A DNA stretch of 64,000 nt, from positions 1 to 64,000 of the forward strand of contig JAAZAN010000087.1 of the NCBI GenBank assembly GCA_012514315.1, in the 5' to 3' direction. Positions 1-8,685 of the stretch are shown here, one piece after another (the first letter of the stretch is position 1; each line of letters starts with the position of its first letter). Made by a program: the position numbers and the translations under genes. Source of the stretch: Chloroflexota bacterium. Its GTDB lineage: Bacteria > Chloroflexota > Anaerolineae > B4-G1. The notes under the pieces were generated by a model. That model was not told the DNA's origin. It worked only from the letters and a program-made list of their open reading frames with translations, and ran no database searches.

Positions 1-123
1 TAACTCGTACAACCCAGCCCTTTGTGTCGCTTACCCCCACATCCAGCCAATTCTGCACCAGAATCCCGAAGATCCAGGCCCTCCAACTCCCGATCCGCTG
101 CGAAAGCCCACTTAAGCCTGCGC

Positions 124-152
124 TTGACGACTCCTCTCAGTCTCGCTATACT
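124..152 (+). promoter_or_regulatory. Sigma-70-type promoter for the transcobalamin-like pair
   Basis: TTGACG (124-129) and TATACT (147-152) are separated by exactly 17 bp. Transcription should start about 47 bases before the ATG at 199, which has a strong AGGAGG ribosome site at 182-187. Only about 120 bases lie upstream of the promoter in the window. The short transcript leader leaves no room for a riboswitch. Confidence 0.7.
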
Positions 153-198
153 GCGCGTATCGATACTATCTGCAGAATGACAGGAGGAATCTCAACCT

Positions 199-1332
199 AT
201 GATACGTAGAGTCGTTGCCTGGATCGTAGTCCTGAGTGTGTTCACCGGTGCGGTGTGTCCGGCGTGGGCACAGAGTGCTGTTGTTGATGGTCTGTCGTGG
301 TTGAAGCTGCAACAGCAACCTGATGGCGGGATCACAAACGGGTTTGCTGAAGGGTCCGATCTGGGGACCACCTGCGACACGATCATGGCTATCGCTGCCG
401 GGGGGCAGCGTGTGAATGAGTGGCTTTCTGACAATGGCAACTCGCCGGTTGACTACCTGGAGGATCAGCTCTCTGCTGGGACGGTGGAGTTGCTTGGACT
501 CAAAGCCAAGGTTGCGCTCACATTGCTTTTTGCGGGTGAGGATCCCACCGCATTTGCCGGTCAGGATCTCGTCAGTGAGCTTGAGGCGAGCTACGAGTCA
601 GCGAGCGGCAGTTACGGGAGCACGGTATACGATCAGGCTCTGATTCTCGTGACGCTCGCGCGGGCGGGCCGACCGCTGCCGGAAGGGGCCATTCAGAACC
701 TGCTGGACAATCAATCGGACGATGGGTCGTGGGCGCTCTTTGGCCCAACTGAGGATAGTGTTGGGGATACAAACACGACTGCCATGGTGATCCAGGCACT
801 CATTGTCGCAGATCGTTTGGATGAGATCGATAGTGCACTGGATTATCTGCACCGTGTGCAGAACGATGACGGCGGGTTTCCCTATCAGAATCCATCCGAT
901 TACGGCACTGACTCGGACGCCAATTCCACGGCCGTCGTGCTTCAAGCGCTCCTGGCAGCGGGGGAGTCCCCGGATGACTGGGCGCCCCAGGGTACCGATC
1001 CAATGCAAGCGCTAGAATTGATGCAGGATACGGACACGGGGGCGTTCTTCTGGCAGGCAGCGGTCGCAACGCCCAATGTTCTGGCCACGGCCCAGGCGAT
1101 TCCCGCTCTGGCGGGCTACACATTGGTTGATCTGCCACAGATTGATGCAGCGACGAGTGGCGAGCCGGTTGTGTCGGCGACACCGTCGCTCCTACCAACA
1201 ACGGGCGGCGCTGGTGCAGCGACACACGTGCTCCTGCTCGTGGGCGGCGCTGTCCTGTGTGCGTCTGGTGTTGTGTTCCTGGTGGCTGCGCGGGCCAGAG
1301 AACGCGGGAGTGTCCGTGTACGGAAATCGTGA
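199..1332 (+). CDS. Secreted alpha-barrel protein with prenyltransferase/squalene-cyclase-like repeats, transcobalamin N-domain-like
   Basis: 377 aa. Residues 1-25 are a signal peptide. About 28-310 hold repeated helical units with motifs such as QQPDGGI, QSDDGSWA and QNDDGGF, typical of the alpha6/alpha6 barrel shared by squalene cyclases and the N-domain of animal transcobalamin/intrinsic factor. LPTTGG at 332, a hydrophobic helix and an Arg-rich tail resemble a sortase sorting signal, so the protein is probably held at the cell surface. The next gene supplies the matching DUF4430 domain, and a B12-riboswitch ECF transporter follows. Role in corrinoid capture is inferred from fold and context. 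Alternatively it is an unrelated surface terpenoid-cyclase-fold protein. Confidence 0.75.
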   Translation: MIRRVVAWIVVLSVFTGAVCPAWAQSAVVDGLSWLKLQQQPDGGITNGFAEGSDLGTTCDTIMAIAAGGQRVNEWLSDNGNSPVDYLEDQLSAGTVELLGLKAKVALTLLFAGEDPTAFAGQDLVSELEASYESASGSYGSTVYDQALILVTLARAGRPLPEGAIQNLLDNQSDDGSWALFGPTEDSVGDTNTTAMVIQALIVADRLDEIDSALDYLHRVQNDDGGFPYQNPSDYGTDSDANSTAVVLQALLAAGESPDDWAPQGTDPMQALELMQDTDTGAFFWQAAVATPNVLATAQAIPALAGYTLVDLPQIDAATSGEPVVSATPSLLPTTGGAGAATHVLLLVGGAVLCASGVVFLVAARARERGSVRVRKS

Positions 1333-1335
1333 CGT

Positions 1336-2097
1336 ATGGCGCTAAGCCCTGTGGTGAGCCGGCTCGCCCGGTACTGGGTCTTCTGTGCGCTGGCCTTGGT
1401 GATCTTTGTGATAGTCAGCGGCGTTGGCGCTCAGGCCCCTCCGGTGAATCGGGCCGGCGTCATCATCGTCCACGGTGATGGCAGCGTCGATGCGCGGTGC
1501 GTTGAGTTCGAGGAGGAATTCATCACCGGCAGTGAGTTGCTGCAGCGTGCCGGGGTCGATATCGTCCTGGATGCGTACGGCGGTTTGGGCTACGGCGTCT
1601 GTCAGATCGACGGGGAAGGTTGTGCGGCGGGGATGGACTGCTTCTGTCAGTGTCGAAGTAGTCCGTGTGCTTACTGGGTCTATTCTCATCTTCAGCCGGA
1701 TGGGACCTGGATGATATCCGGTGTGGGCGCTAGCTCGTGGCACCTCAGGCACGGTGATGTGGATGGATGGGTGTGGGGAGATGGCTCAGAAGCACCTCCG
1801 GATGACATCACTCTGGATGATATGTGCCGCTCCGAGTCAGTCACACCTGCAGTGACCGAAACGAATGAGACATCCCGGTCTGCCGCTCCCGCGCTGCTCT
1901 CTACAGCCACACTTTTCGCTGCAGATGGTTCTCAAGATGGCCCGTCTACTGACACCTCGATAGACGTGTCTGATGACGCATCGGTTCATCGGGGATTTTC
2001 CGAGACAGGGTTGTGGAGCTACGCGATATTCGGCGTCATCATGGTCGGGTTGGTAGTCTGGCTCATCATCTCTTCACTGCGAAGACGAGCGGTTTGA
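1336..2097 (+). CDS. DUF4430 (transcobalamin C-domain-like) membrane-anchored protein
   Basis: 253 aa, beginning three bases after the stop of the barrel gene, so co-transcribed. An N-terminal hydrophobic export signal (about 10-33) is followed by a DUF4430-type domain, about 40-165. The segments GSELLQRAGVDIVL, CQIDGEGC and YWVYSHLQPDGTWMISGVG match the fold that forms the beta domain of intrinsic factor and transcobalamin. Six or more cysteines lie within about 40 residues. A linker leads to a C-terminal membrane helix (about 225-247) and an Arg-rich tail, so the domain faces outward. In animals this domain and the alpha barrel form one protein enclosing cobalamin; here they are separate. 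Function as B12 binder is inference. Confidence 0.75.
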   Translation: MALSPVVSRLARYWVFCALALVIFVIVSGVGAQAPPVNRAGVIIVHGDGSVDARCVEFEEEFITGSELLQRAGVDIVLDAYGGLGYGVCQIDGEGCAAGMDCFCQCRSSPCAYWVYSHLQPDGTWMISGVGASSWHLRHGDVDGWVWGDGSEAPPDDITLDDMCRSESVTPAVTETNETSRSAAPALLSTATLFAADGSQDGPSTDTSIDVSDDASVHRGFSETGLWSYAIFGVIMVGLVVWLIISSLRRRAV

Positions 2098-2121
2098 CAG
2101 ACGGTCGAGCCGTGATATACT
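2094..2121 (+). promoter_or_regulatory. Sigma-70-type promoter for riboswitch/ECF operon
   Basis: TTGACA (2094-2099) and TATACT (2116-2121) are 16 bp apart. The -35 box overlaps the stop codon of the DUF4430 gene, so the ECF operon has its own start about 10 bases before the riboswitch. Confidence 0.7.
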
Positions 2122-2130
2122 TCACCTACA

Positions 2131-2290
2131 ATTGAACAGTCAAGTAGCAGGGATGTCCCAACGCCCGGACGCGTGGGATGTCATTGGGGAAACCGGTCAA
2201 AGTCCGGTGCTGTCCCGCAACTGTAGCAACGGTGGTATAGCCATCCGTTGAAGTCAGGATACCCGTCTCTGTTACCTGTGCTCAAGCTCT
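2131..2290 (+). promoter_or_regulatory. Cobalamin riboswitch
   Basis: The conserved core is plain: GGGGAAACCGG, then AAGTCCGGTGCTGTCCCGC, then AACTGT (about 2196-2234), and the B12-box sequence GAAGTCAGGATACCC (about 2250-2264). The order and spacing match the adenosylcobalamin riboswitch class. An intrinsic terminator lies 45-70 bases further on, so ligand binding most likely stops transcription before the transporter genes. Aptamer edges are approximate. Confidence 0.95.
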
Positions 2291-2333
2291 TCGCGGAAAG
2301 GGAGTGGCGCATACGAGATCTCTCAAGAATCAA

Positions 2334-2374
2334 CTCCTTCCCTTCCTGATGCGAGGGGAAGGAGTTTTGTTTTG
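2334..2374 (+). terminator. Intrinsic terminator, riboswitch expression platform
   Basis: CTCCTTCCC (2334-2342) pairs with GGGAAGGAG (2356-2364) and is followed by TTTTGTTTTG. It sits between the cobalamin aptamer and the S-component start, the expected place for B12-dependent termination. Confidence 0.85.
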
Positions 2375-2460
2375 ATGGTCGCCTTGCCCCGATCTTGGGG
2401 CGACGAAAAAAGGACATTCCGGCGAACGGCGTGGCGTGCGAGCCCCGTTCAGGGCTAGTG

Positions 2461-3276
2461 ATGTGGCATAAGATACTCAATACATCCATATACGTTCTCA
2501 GTGGGATTCTGGGTGTGCTGGCATTCACCTATCCCTTCTTCCTGCCTGGTGCTCAGGAGGGTGCGATGGGGCTGGCCCATAGTCAGGATGCTCCCCTGGT
2601 CACTGCGGCGCTGGTGGGTCTATCTCTGATCGCGTTACTGGTCGAGCTTCAGGGACAGAGCATCAGTGCCAAGATAGTGGCTATGCTGGGTGTGTTGGTT
2701 GCCATTACAAGTGTCCTCCGTTTCATTGAGGTCGCTATCCCGATGCCCGGTGGCTTCTCACCGATCTTCGCGCCGATCATACTTGCGGGATACGTCTTCG
2801 GTGGGCGTTTTGGATTCCTGATGGGCAGCTTCACGATGTTGACGTCAGCGCTGGTCACGGGCGGCGTCGGTCCATGGCTGCCATATCAGATGTTTACAGC
2901 CGGCTGGGTTGGGCTGACGGCCGGATGGGTTGCATTCCTGGTCCCTCCAGCGGCACAGCCAGGCCGGAATATATTGATGGTCTCCATCCTGAGCGCATTT
3001 GGTTTCGCGTGGGGTCTGATCTACGGCGTCATCATGAATGTGTATTTCTGGCCGTACGCGCTGGGGCCGGCCGAGCAGAGTTGGACGCCGGGAATCAGCC
3101 TGGGTGAGGTTCTGGGAAGGTACGGTGCTTTCTACGCGGTCACGTCTTTGGGGTGGGACGTCGTGCGTTCCTTGGGAAATGTTCTGTTGCTGGCCACATT
3201 GGGCGCTCCAGTCATCCGGGCCCTGGCCCGGTTCCGGCGCCGCTTCTTCTTCCAGTCGGATGGGAGATCACTGTGA
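2461..3276 (+). CDS. ECF transporter S component, probable cobalamin specificity
   Basis: 271 aa integral membrane protein with six or seven hydrophobic segments, about 6-26, 44-60, 68-85, 100-135, 140-165, 178-200 and 220-248. The segment with FAPIILAGYVFGGRFGFLMG and the following helices resembles S components of energy-coupling-factor transporters, which bind the vitamin and dock on the T/A module. The cobalamin riboswitch and the T and A genes directly downstream make B12 or a precursor corrinoid the likely substrate. ATG 2461 is chosen because hydrophobic sequence begins right after it; an in-frame TTG at 2395 would add 22 polar residues and has no clear ribosome site. Confidence 0.85.
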   Translation: MWHKILNTSIYVLSGILGVLAFTYPFFLPGAQEGAMGLAHSQDAPLVTAALVGLSLIALLVELQGQSISAKIVAMLGVLVAITSVLRFIEVAIPMPGGFSPIFAPIILAGYVFGGRFGFLMGSFTMLTSALVTGGVGPWLPYQMFTAGWVGLTAGWVAFLVPPAAQPGRNILMVSILSAFGFAWGLIYGVIMNVYFWPYALGPAEQSWTPGISLGEVLGRYGAFYAVTSLGWDVVRSLGNVLLLATLGAPVIRALARFRRRFFFQSDGRSL

Positions 3277-3283
3277 GGGCGCT

Positions 3284-4312
3284 ATGATTGATGGGCGAGC
3301 CTGGTTGTTCTGGACGGCGTGCGCGCTTGTCGTGGCGTCATCGACGCGCAACCCGTTGTACGTCGTCATACTGCTAATGACGATCGCCGTGGTGGACCTG
3401 CGTTGTTCGGTGGATGACTCCCGGCGACTTCCTCTTTCAACAGTCCGGTTTGGGCTGATCGCTATGCCTTTGTCGGGTATCTTCAATGCACTCACCGTTC
3501 ACCTGGGTGAGACGACGTTTTTCAGCCTGCCCAGATGGATTCCCCTGTTGGGAGGGCCGGTCACGCTGGAGGCTTTCGTGTTCGGCGTCCTAAACGGACT
3601 GACGCTGACGACGATCTTCGGCGGTTTCTCAGTGTTCAATCGGGTGCTACCGGCCCGCGAGCTGATTCGTCTTACACCGCGGGCATTCCACGAAACGGGC
3701 GTTGTGTTATCCATTGCGCTCACCTTCATACCGCAAGCCGCACGCAGCCTGCGTCGCATTCGCGAGGCGCAGGCCGTGAGAGGGCACCGCATGCGTGGGC
3801 TGCGTGATTGGCCTCCCGTGTTCGTTCCACTCCTGATCAGTAGCCTGGAACGCTCTATGGGATTGGCCGAAGCCATGGTCGCCCGCGGCTACGGCGCCGT
3901 CAGCGATCGGGTGCAGTTGGTCCGTACCCAGATCTTGATGGTTGTCGGGCTGATTACGCTTCTTGGTGGGTGGATCGGGTGGCTGTTGGCGCCCACGGGG
4001 CGACTGGCTGCCACATTCGCGCTGCTTACTGGCGGCGGCTTGATCCTGGGAGCGACGTGGATGGCAGGGCAGACTGTCACGCATACGAGCTATCGCTCCC
4101 GGCGCTGGGGGTGGCGTGAGACATCCGTTGTGCTGGGGAGTGCGTTTGCGCTGGCTGTCTTCCTTCTGCCACTGCCAGGGATCGGTCGTGATACATTCTA
4201 CTATGCGCCGTATCCACGTCTGACTCTGCCTGGCTTTGATCCCTTGGTCGGGATTGCGGTTCTAGGCCTGCTGGTCCCGGCCCGGTTCGGTCCTCAGCGA
4301 GAGATGCTATGA
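3284..4312 (+). CDS. cbiQ: ECF transporter T component (CbiQ/EcfT family)
   Basis: 342 aa, the membrane scaffold joining the S component to the ATPases. It starts seven bases after the S gene with GAGGG upstream. Several N-terminal membrane helices precede the cytoplasmic coupling region, about 165-235, where the two short Ala/Val-Arg-Gly signatures of the family are visible (AQAVRGHRM and AMVARGYG). These contact the ATPase grooves. Three or four more helices follow, making it longer at the C-terminus than many CbiQ proteins (about 250-270 aa). Its end overlaps the ATPase start by four bases (ATGA), indicating translational coupling. Confidence 0.88.
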   Translation: MIDGRAWLFWTACALVVASSTRNPLYVVILLMTIAVVDLRCSVDDSRRLPLSTVRFGLIAMPLSGIFNALTVHLGETTFFSLPRWIPLLGGPVTLEAFVFGVLNGLTLTTIFGGFSVFNRVLPARELIRLTPRAFHETGVVLSIALTFIPQAARSLRRIREAQAVRGHRMRGLRDWPPVFVPLLISSLERSMGLAEAMVARGYGAVSDRVQLVRTQILMVVGLITLLGGWIGWLLAPTGRLAATFALLTGGGLILGATWMAGQTVTHTSYRSRRWGWRETSVVLGSAFALAVFLLPLPGIGRDTFYYAPYPRLTLPGFDPLVGIAVLGLLVPARFGPQREML

Positions 4313-5976
4313 TCCACTTCGACCGATTCACGTATTGTTACCCGGACAGCAGAATATCAGCGCTCAGAGATGTTCAATTGGACATCGGGGAAGGGGACTT
4401 TGTGCTTATTACCGGTCCATCCGGTTCTGGAAAGTCCACGTTGTTGCGCTGTCTTAACGGTCTAGTACCGCACTTCTCCGGCGGTCGCGTGCGCGGCTCC
4501 ATCAGCGTCGGAGGTCACAATCCGGTGACCGAAGGGCCTCACACGCTAAGCTGTTTGGTCGGATTCGTCTTCCAGGACCCGGAGTCTCAATTCGTTGTCG
4601 ACCGCGTTGAGGATGAGATAGCCTTTGCACTGGAGAACGCTGCAATTCCGGTCACCGAGATGCGGTTCCGGGTCGAAGAGGCGCTGGGTCTCTTGGGAAT
4701 CACTCATCTGCGGGATCGGTCCCTGGAAAGTCTCTCGGGTGGAGAGAAGCAGAGGGTGGCTATCGCGGCGGCGATGGCGCTCCATCCCAGAATACTGGTT
4801 CTGGATGAACCCACCTCGCAACTTGACCCATACTCGGCCGACGATGTTCTGCAGGCTCTCGTGAACCTGAATAGCGACCTGGGGCTTACGGTGGTGCTGG
4901 CCGAGCACCGGCTAGAACGGGTCTTACCATATGTCGATCATATGGTATATCTGCCGATCACAGATCTCGAGTCGGATCAACATGTGCCGATCATCGAGGG
5001 AGCTCCCCAGGATGTATTGCGGCAGATTGATCTGAACCCGCCATTGGTCGAATTGGGCAAGGCGTTCGGATGGGCCGAGCTTCCCTTAACGATCAAGGAG
5101 GGCCGCGCTTCTGTCCAAACGATGATCTCAGCGGTTGAGCGTGCCGTGATGGTGTCGCGTAGATCCGCCAGTGTTGACCCTGTGCGCCCGGAATCATCCA
5201 GGGCATCGTCGCTGGAGGTCAGCGGATTGGGCTTCTCATACAATGGCAAGCCTGTATTAAACGATGTCGGACTGACTGTCGGACAGGGCGAGTTGGTGGC
5301 GCTGATGGGTCGCAACGGTTCCGGCAAGACGACGTTACTGAAGTGCATCGTGGGTTTGCTCACGCCCCAACATGGCGACGTGCTTCTGGATGGTCGTCCG
5401 ATCGTGGGACAGTCAACATCCGACATCTGTCAGGGCATTGGCTATCTCCCTCAGCAACCGGATGACTTGCTGTTCGCTGACAGTGTCAGAGAGGAGCTGG
5501 AGATTACCCTTCGCAATCACGGTCTAATGGATCATCCGCCGGCGCCTCCCGATGAGCTTCTGGCACGGCTCGGACTGAGCCAGATTGGGCATTCTTACCC
5601 GCGGGATCTCAGCGTGGGGCAGCGGCAACGGGTCGCGCTCGGCGCGATCACCGTGACGCGGCCCCAGATGTTGTTGCTCGACGAGCCTACGCGGGGTATG
5701 GATTACCTGGCCAAACGCGACCTGATCAAGCTTCTGCGGGAGTGGCAGGCTGAAGGTACCGGGATACTGCTCGTCACGCATGACGTGGAGCTTGTGGCTG
5801 GAGCCGCCGACCGGGTAGTGATTCTTGGAGATGGGGGGATCATTGCTGACGGATCGCCTGGAAAGGTGATGATCTCTTCCACGCTGTTCGCCCCTCAGGT
5901 TGCACGGCTTTTCCCTGGTACTGGGTGGCTCACGGTCCAGGATGTACTTGAGGGTCTGGGCGGCGGTGTATCTTAA
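4309..5976 (+). CDS. ECF transporter ATPase, fused A1-A2 (two ABC domains)
   Basis: 555 aa with two complete ABC ATPase domains in one chain. Domain 1: Walker [10 protein letters not shown] at 36-44, Q-loop FQDPESQ, signature LSGGEKQR, Walker [14 protein letters not shown]. Domain 2: Walker [10 protein letters not shown] (about 338-346), signature LSVGQRQR, Walker [13 protein letters not shown] and switch histidine in LLVTHD. Both halves keep catalytic residues. It drives uptake through the adjacent T and S proteins. Many bacteria encode A1 and A2 separately, so the fusion gives a dedicated group-I-like transporter. Confidence 0.92.
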   Translation: MIHFDRFTYCYPDSRISALRDVQLDIGEGDFVLITGPSGSGKSTLLRCLNGLVPHFSGGRVRGSISVGGHNPVTEGPHTLSCLVGFVFQDPESQFVVDRVEDEIAFALENAAIPVTEMRFRVEEALGLLGITHLRDRSLESLSGGEKQRVAIAAAMALHPRILVLDEPTSQLDPYSADDVLQALVNLNSDLGLTVVLAEHRLERVLPYVDHMVYLPITDLESDQHVPIIEGAPQDVLRQIDLNPPLVELGKAFGWAELPLTIKEGRASVQTMISAVERAVMVSRRSASVDPVRPESSRASSLEVSGLGFSYNGKPVLNDVGLTVGQGELVALMGRNGSGKTTLLKCIVGLLTPQHGDVLLDGRPIVGQSTSDICQGIGYLPQQPDDLLFADSVREELEITLRNHGLMDHPPAPPDELLARLGLSQIGHSYPRDLSVGQRQRVALGAITVTRPQMLLLDEPTRGMDYLAKRDLIKLLREWQAEGTGILLVTHDVELVAGAADRVVILGDGGIIADGSPGKVMISSTLFAPQVARLFPGTGWLTVQDVLEGLGGGVS

Positions 5977-6011
5977 CGTTCGATGATCTGCTGAGCGAGG
6001 GAGGAATTAGG

Positions 6012-6587
6012 ATGAAGAAGTCACTTGGCGCCAAGACGATTGTCTATCCAACACCGGTCTTCATTGTGGGGACCTACGACGCAGGGGGTAAGCCAAATGT
6101 CATGACTGCGGCGTGGGGCGGGATATGTTGTTCAGTGCCCCCGTGTGTGTCGGTATCACTGCGGAAAGCCACCTACTCGTACGGCAATATCGTGGCCAGA
6201 AAGGCTTTCACAGTCAGCATTCCATCCGAAGCCTATGTGAACCACGCCGACTATTTCGGTATTGTCTCAGGGAGAGATGTGGACAAGTTTGACGCCACAG
6301 GCTTGACTCCGGTCAGGAGTGAACAGGTCGATGCGCCATATGTCGGGGAGTTCCCGTTCGTTCTGGAGTGCAACCTCCTGCATACCGTAGAGATTGGGCT
6401 CCATACCCAATTCATTGGAGAGATCATCGACATCAAGGCAGATGACAGCGTGCTCGACGAGCGGGGCAAGCTGGACATCACCCGGGTCATGCCGATGCTC
6501 TACGCGCCCGAGGGTAACACGTACTTTGGGATCGGTGGGAACATAGGTCGGGCGTTCTCGATTGGCAAGGTGTTTGACAGGGGCTAG
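6012..6587 (+). CDS. Flavin reductase-like FMN-binding protein (flavoredoxin family)
   Basis: 191 aa, the usual size for flavoredoxins. The opening ([27 protein letters not shown], split over residues 8-34) and the later [12 protein letters not shown] and AFTVSIPS strands are characteristic of the FMN-binding split barrel. It probably shuttles electrons between reduced pyridine nucleotides or ferredoxin and another protein in an anaerobe. The GAGGGAGGAATTAGG ribosome site supports the start. It follows the ECF ATPase by 35 bases and may be co-transcribed, which would suit a corrinoid or flavin reduction role, but that is speculative. Confidence 0.85.
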   Translation: MKKSLGAKTIVYPTPVFIVGTYDAGGKPNVMTAAWGGICCSVPPCVSVSLRKATYSYGNIVARKAFTVSIPSEAYVNHADYFGIVSGRDVDKFDATGLTPVRSEQVDAPYVGEFPFVLECNLLHTVEIGLHTQFIGEIIDIKADDSVLDERGKLDITRVMPMLYAPEGNTYFGIGGNIGRAFSIGKVFDRG

Positions 6588-6658
6588 TCGGTCGTCTTCA
6601 GCGTCTGAATCTGCCAATCTGTCACTCCAGAAGCCGGTCGTCTTGCGGGGACCAAGGT

Positions 6659-6686
6659 TTGCAGCACCGGTGCGCTGTGGTAGACT
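6659..6686 (+). promoter_or_regulatory. Probable promoter for the HAD phosphatase gene
   Basis: TTGCAG (6659-6664) and TAGACT (6681-6686) with 16 bp spacing, 30 bases before the gene. Box quality is moderate. Confidence 0.45.
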
Positions 6687-6715
6687 GGAAGGGCTGAGCG
6701 GCCAATCTACTCACG

Positions 6716-7522
6716 ATGAGGTGCAACGTGGCTCCCGTCAACCGCAGATTCGGTGGGTACATCTTTGACCTGGATGGCACCGTCTACTTAGGCGAGAAGT
6801 TGCTCCCAGGTGCACGGGAGACTGTTGGAGTATTACGTGCAGCCGGGAGTCGAGTCGTATTCCTGAGCAACAAGCCATTGCAGACGCGCGGGGACTATGC
6901 GGAGAAGCTGACAGGCCTGGGTATCCGCACATCGGCTGAGGAAGTAATCAATTCGTCGTGGGTACTGACCCAGTGGTTGGTGCATAAAGCCGCAGGCGCC
7001 TCGTTGTTTGTCATTGGCGAGCCCCCACTGCTGACGGAGCTTCTCGAGGCCGGTTTTCGGTTCACCGAGCAGGCGGATGAGATCGAGTTCGTCGTCGCGT
7101 CTTTCGATCGTGCGTTCGACTACCACAAACTGCAGATCGCGTTTGATGCCATCCGTGCAGGTGCGCGGTTCATTGCGACTAACGCGGATCGTTACTGCCC
7201 TGTTCCGGATGGCGGTTTGCCTGATGCGGGGGCCGTGATTGGGGCGATCGAGGGATGCACGGCGAAGCCGGTCGAGGTAGTGGTGGGGAAACCATCGCCC
7301 ATCACGGTGAATGCACTCCTGAATCACCTGCAGTTGGCGGCGGAGGAATGCATTATCATTGGCGACCGGCTCGAGACGGACATCCGGATGGGCCAAGAGT
7401 CTGGGATGGCTACTGCCGTTGTCCTCACGGGCGTCACAACGCCGGCACTCCTTGCTCATTCGAGTATTCGACCCGATTATGTGCTTGAGCAGTTGAGCGA
7501 TCTGCTTGGCTGGTGTTCCTGA
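6716..7522 (+). CDS. HAD-superfamily IIA sugar/nucleotide phosphatase (NagD-like)
   Basis: 268 aa. Motif I FDLDGTVYLG gives nucleophile Asp18 and acid/base Asp20. Motif II is FLSNKP, motif III the Lys in VVGKPSP, and motif IV GDRLETDI. The cap domain lies between motifs II and III, as in subclass IIA enzymes such as NagD and the 4-nitrophenylphosphatase family. It is probably a cytosolic phosphatase of sugar phosphates or nucleotides; the substrate cannot be read from the sequence. It precedes a YdjC deacetylase by about 60 bases. Confidence 0.88.
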   Translation: MRCNVAPVNRRFGGYIFDLDGTVYLGEKLLPGARETVGVLRAAGSRVVFLSNKPLQTRGDYAEKLTGLGIRTSAEEVINSSWVLTQWLVHKAAGASLFVIGEPPLLTELLEAGFRFTEQADEIEFVVASFDRAFDYHKLQIAFDAIRAGARFIATNADRYCPVPDGGLPDAGAVIGAIEGCTAKPVEVVVGKPSPITVNALLNHLQLAAEECIIIGDRLETDIRMGQESGMATAVVLTGVTTPALLAHSSIRPDYVLEQLSDLLGWCS

Positions 7523-7584
7523 TCGCTCGCCAGGATTGACGACGTTGCCTCAGTTGGACGTGGATGCGGGTTGTGGAGGCGCAG

Positions 7585-8409
7585 ATGACGCGACAACTGA
7601 TCATTAACGCGGATGACTTTGGGTGCGGGCAAGGCACAGTGCCAGCCACGATTGACCTGTTTGAGGCTGGCGTTGTCACCAGTACAACAGCGATGGTCAA
7701 CCAACCGCACTGGCCGGAAGCAGCTGCCTATCTACGTGAGCACCCTGCCCTGGGAGCGGGAGTACATCTGGTGATGAACGAGGGTAGACCTGTTCTACCC
7801 ACAGATCAGGTGGGCTCACTGGTGGGTGCTCGAGGTGAGTTCCGCAATGGCGCCGCGCTTCTGCTGCGATACGGTCATCTTCGCGCTTCAGAGCTGAGAG
7901 AGGAATGGCGGGCACAGATTGAGAAGTTCATCGAAGACACCAGGCGCGCTCCCGATCATCTGGACCTGCACTGCCACTTTCCTTATGTGTTTCCAGCCTG
8001 GTTTCGCGTCAGTCTGGACCTCGCCCAGGAGTACGGGAATCTGCCCGTGCGCGTGCCATTCGACGATGGCCTTGAACACAAAGCGCCTGAGATGGCTGCG
8101 CGCAATGGATTCCCGGTCTGGTATGTGCGCTGGCAAGGACGCCGGTATCAGAGGCTTGTGTTAGAACGTCAGCTCAAGCGGCCCAACTACTTTGAGATGT
8201 CCTTTTCTCAGGATGGCAACCGCAATATCGAGTCTCTGCTGAAGCTGCTCAACAATCTGAGTGAAGGAACCACAGAGTTACTGACCCACCCGGGTACAGA
8301 CGACTGGCGTGCTGGTGACTACCACTCCTTGCGTGATCCCAGGATACGGCGATGTATCGCTGAGTTGGGCATTCGTCTGATCGATTACCGCCAGCTCTCC
8401 GATCAGTAG
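7585..8409 (+). CDS. YdjC/ChbG-family carbohydrate deacetylase
   Basis: 274 aa. N-terminal INADDFG (Asp10-Asp11) and later GAGVHLVMNEG and DLHCHF supply the aspartate and histidine metal ligands of the YdjC family, which removes acetyl groups from N-acetylated sugars such as chitooligosaccharides. The ELLTHPGT motif near 230 is also typical. Start ATG 7585 is preferred over ATG 7564 because GGAGG sits five bases upstream of it. The preceding HAD phosphatase may act on the same sugar pathway. Confidence 0.87.
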   Translation: MTRQLIINADDFGCGQGTVPATIDLFEAGVVTSTTAMVNQPHWPEAAAYLREHPALGAGVHLVMNEGRPVLPTDQVGSLVGARGEFRNGAALLLRYGHLRASELREEWRAQIEKFIEDTRRAPDHLDLHCHFPYVFPAWFRVSLDLAQEYGNLPVRVPFDDGLEHKAPEMAARNGFPVWYVRWQGRRYQRLVLERQLKRPNYFEMSFSQDGNRNIESLLKLLNNLSEGTTELLTHPGTDDWRAGDYHSLRDPRIRRCIAELGIRLIDYRQLSDQ

Positions 8410-8418
8410 CAGGCAATC

Positions 8419-8600
8419 TCAGGTGCTCAGATACTCGTAGGGATCGGGGTGGATGAATTTCTGGTCGATCCTGTGGCGAATGTAGTACATAGACTGGCGT
8501 CCCCGGTTGTTGGCATTGCCCAGGCTGGCCCGATGTCGTCACCCTGCTCACATAGCCCTGGTTCTCTACCCGAAAGTGGTGCGGGTGGATCGAAGGCTAT
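8419..8600 (-). pseudogene. Possible decayed gene remnant (M23-peptidase-like tail)
   Basis: On the minus strand the last 100 or so bases read GNANNRGRQSMYYIRHRI then DQKFIHPDPYEYLST and a stop at 8419-8421. That resembles the end of an M23 endopeptidase domain (strand followed by F-I-xP-xPY). Upstream, the reading frame changes (EQGDDIG lies in another frame) and no start is visible. This suggests a frameshifted, shortened copy. The likeness is short, so the call is tentative. Confidence 0.25.
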
Positions 8601-8650
8601 CGTATGCTGTTGTATCCACCTGTAAGGTAACGCCCCTGGAACGGTAGTGT

Positions 8651-8679
8651 TTGCCCCTGGTGCTCAGACGTGGTACAAT
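8651..8679 (+). promoter_or_regulatory. Promoter of the selenium operon
   Basis: TTGCCC (8651-8656) and TACAAT (8674-8679) with a 17 bp spacer. The predicted start near 8686 leaves a leader of about 280 bases before the aminotransferase gene. Confidence 0.6.
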
Positions 8680-8685
8680 ACCATC

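Noticed and set aside
2395-2460. N-terminal extension of the ECF S component from TTG 2395
   Set aside because: It begins only 20 bases past the terminator, has no ribosome site, and adds a polar tail untypical of S components.
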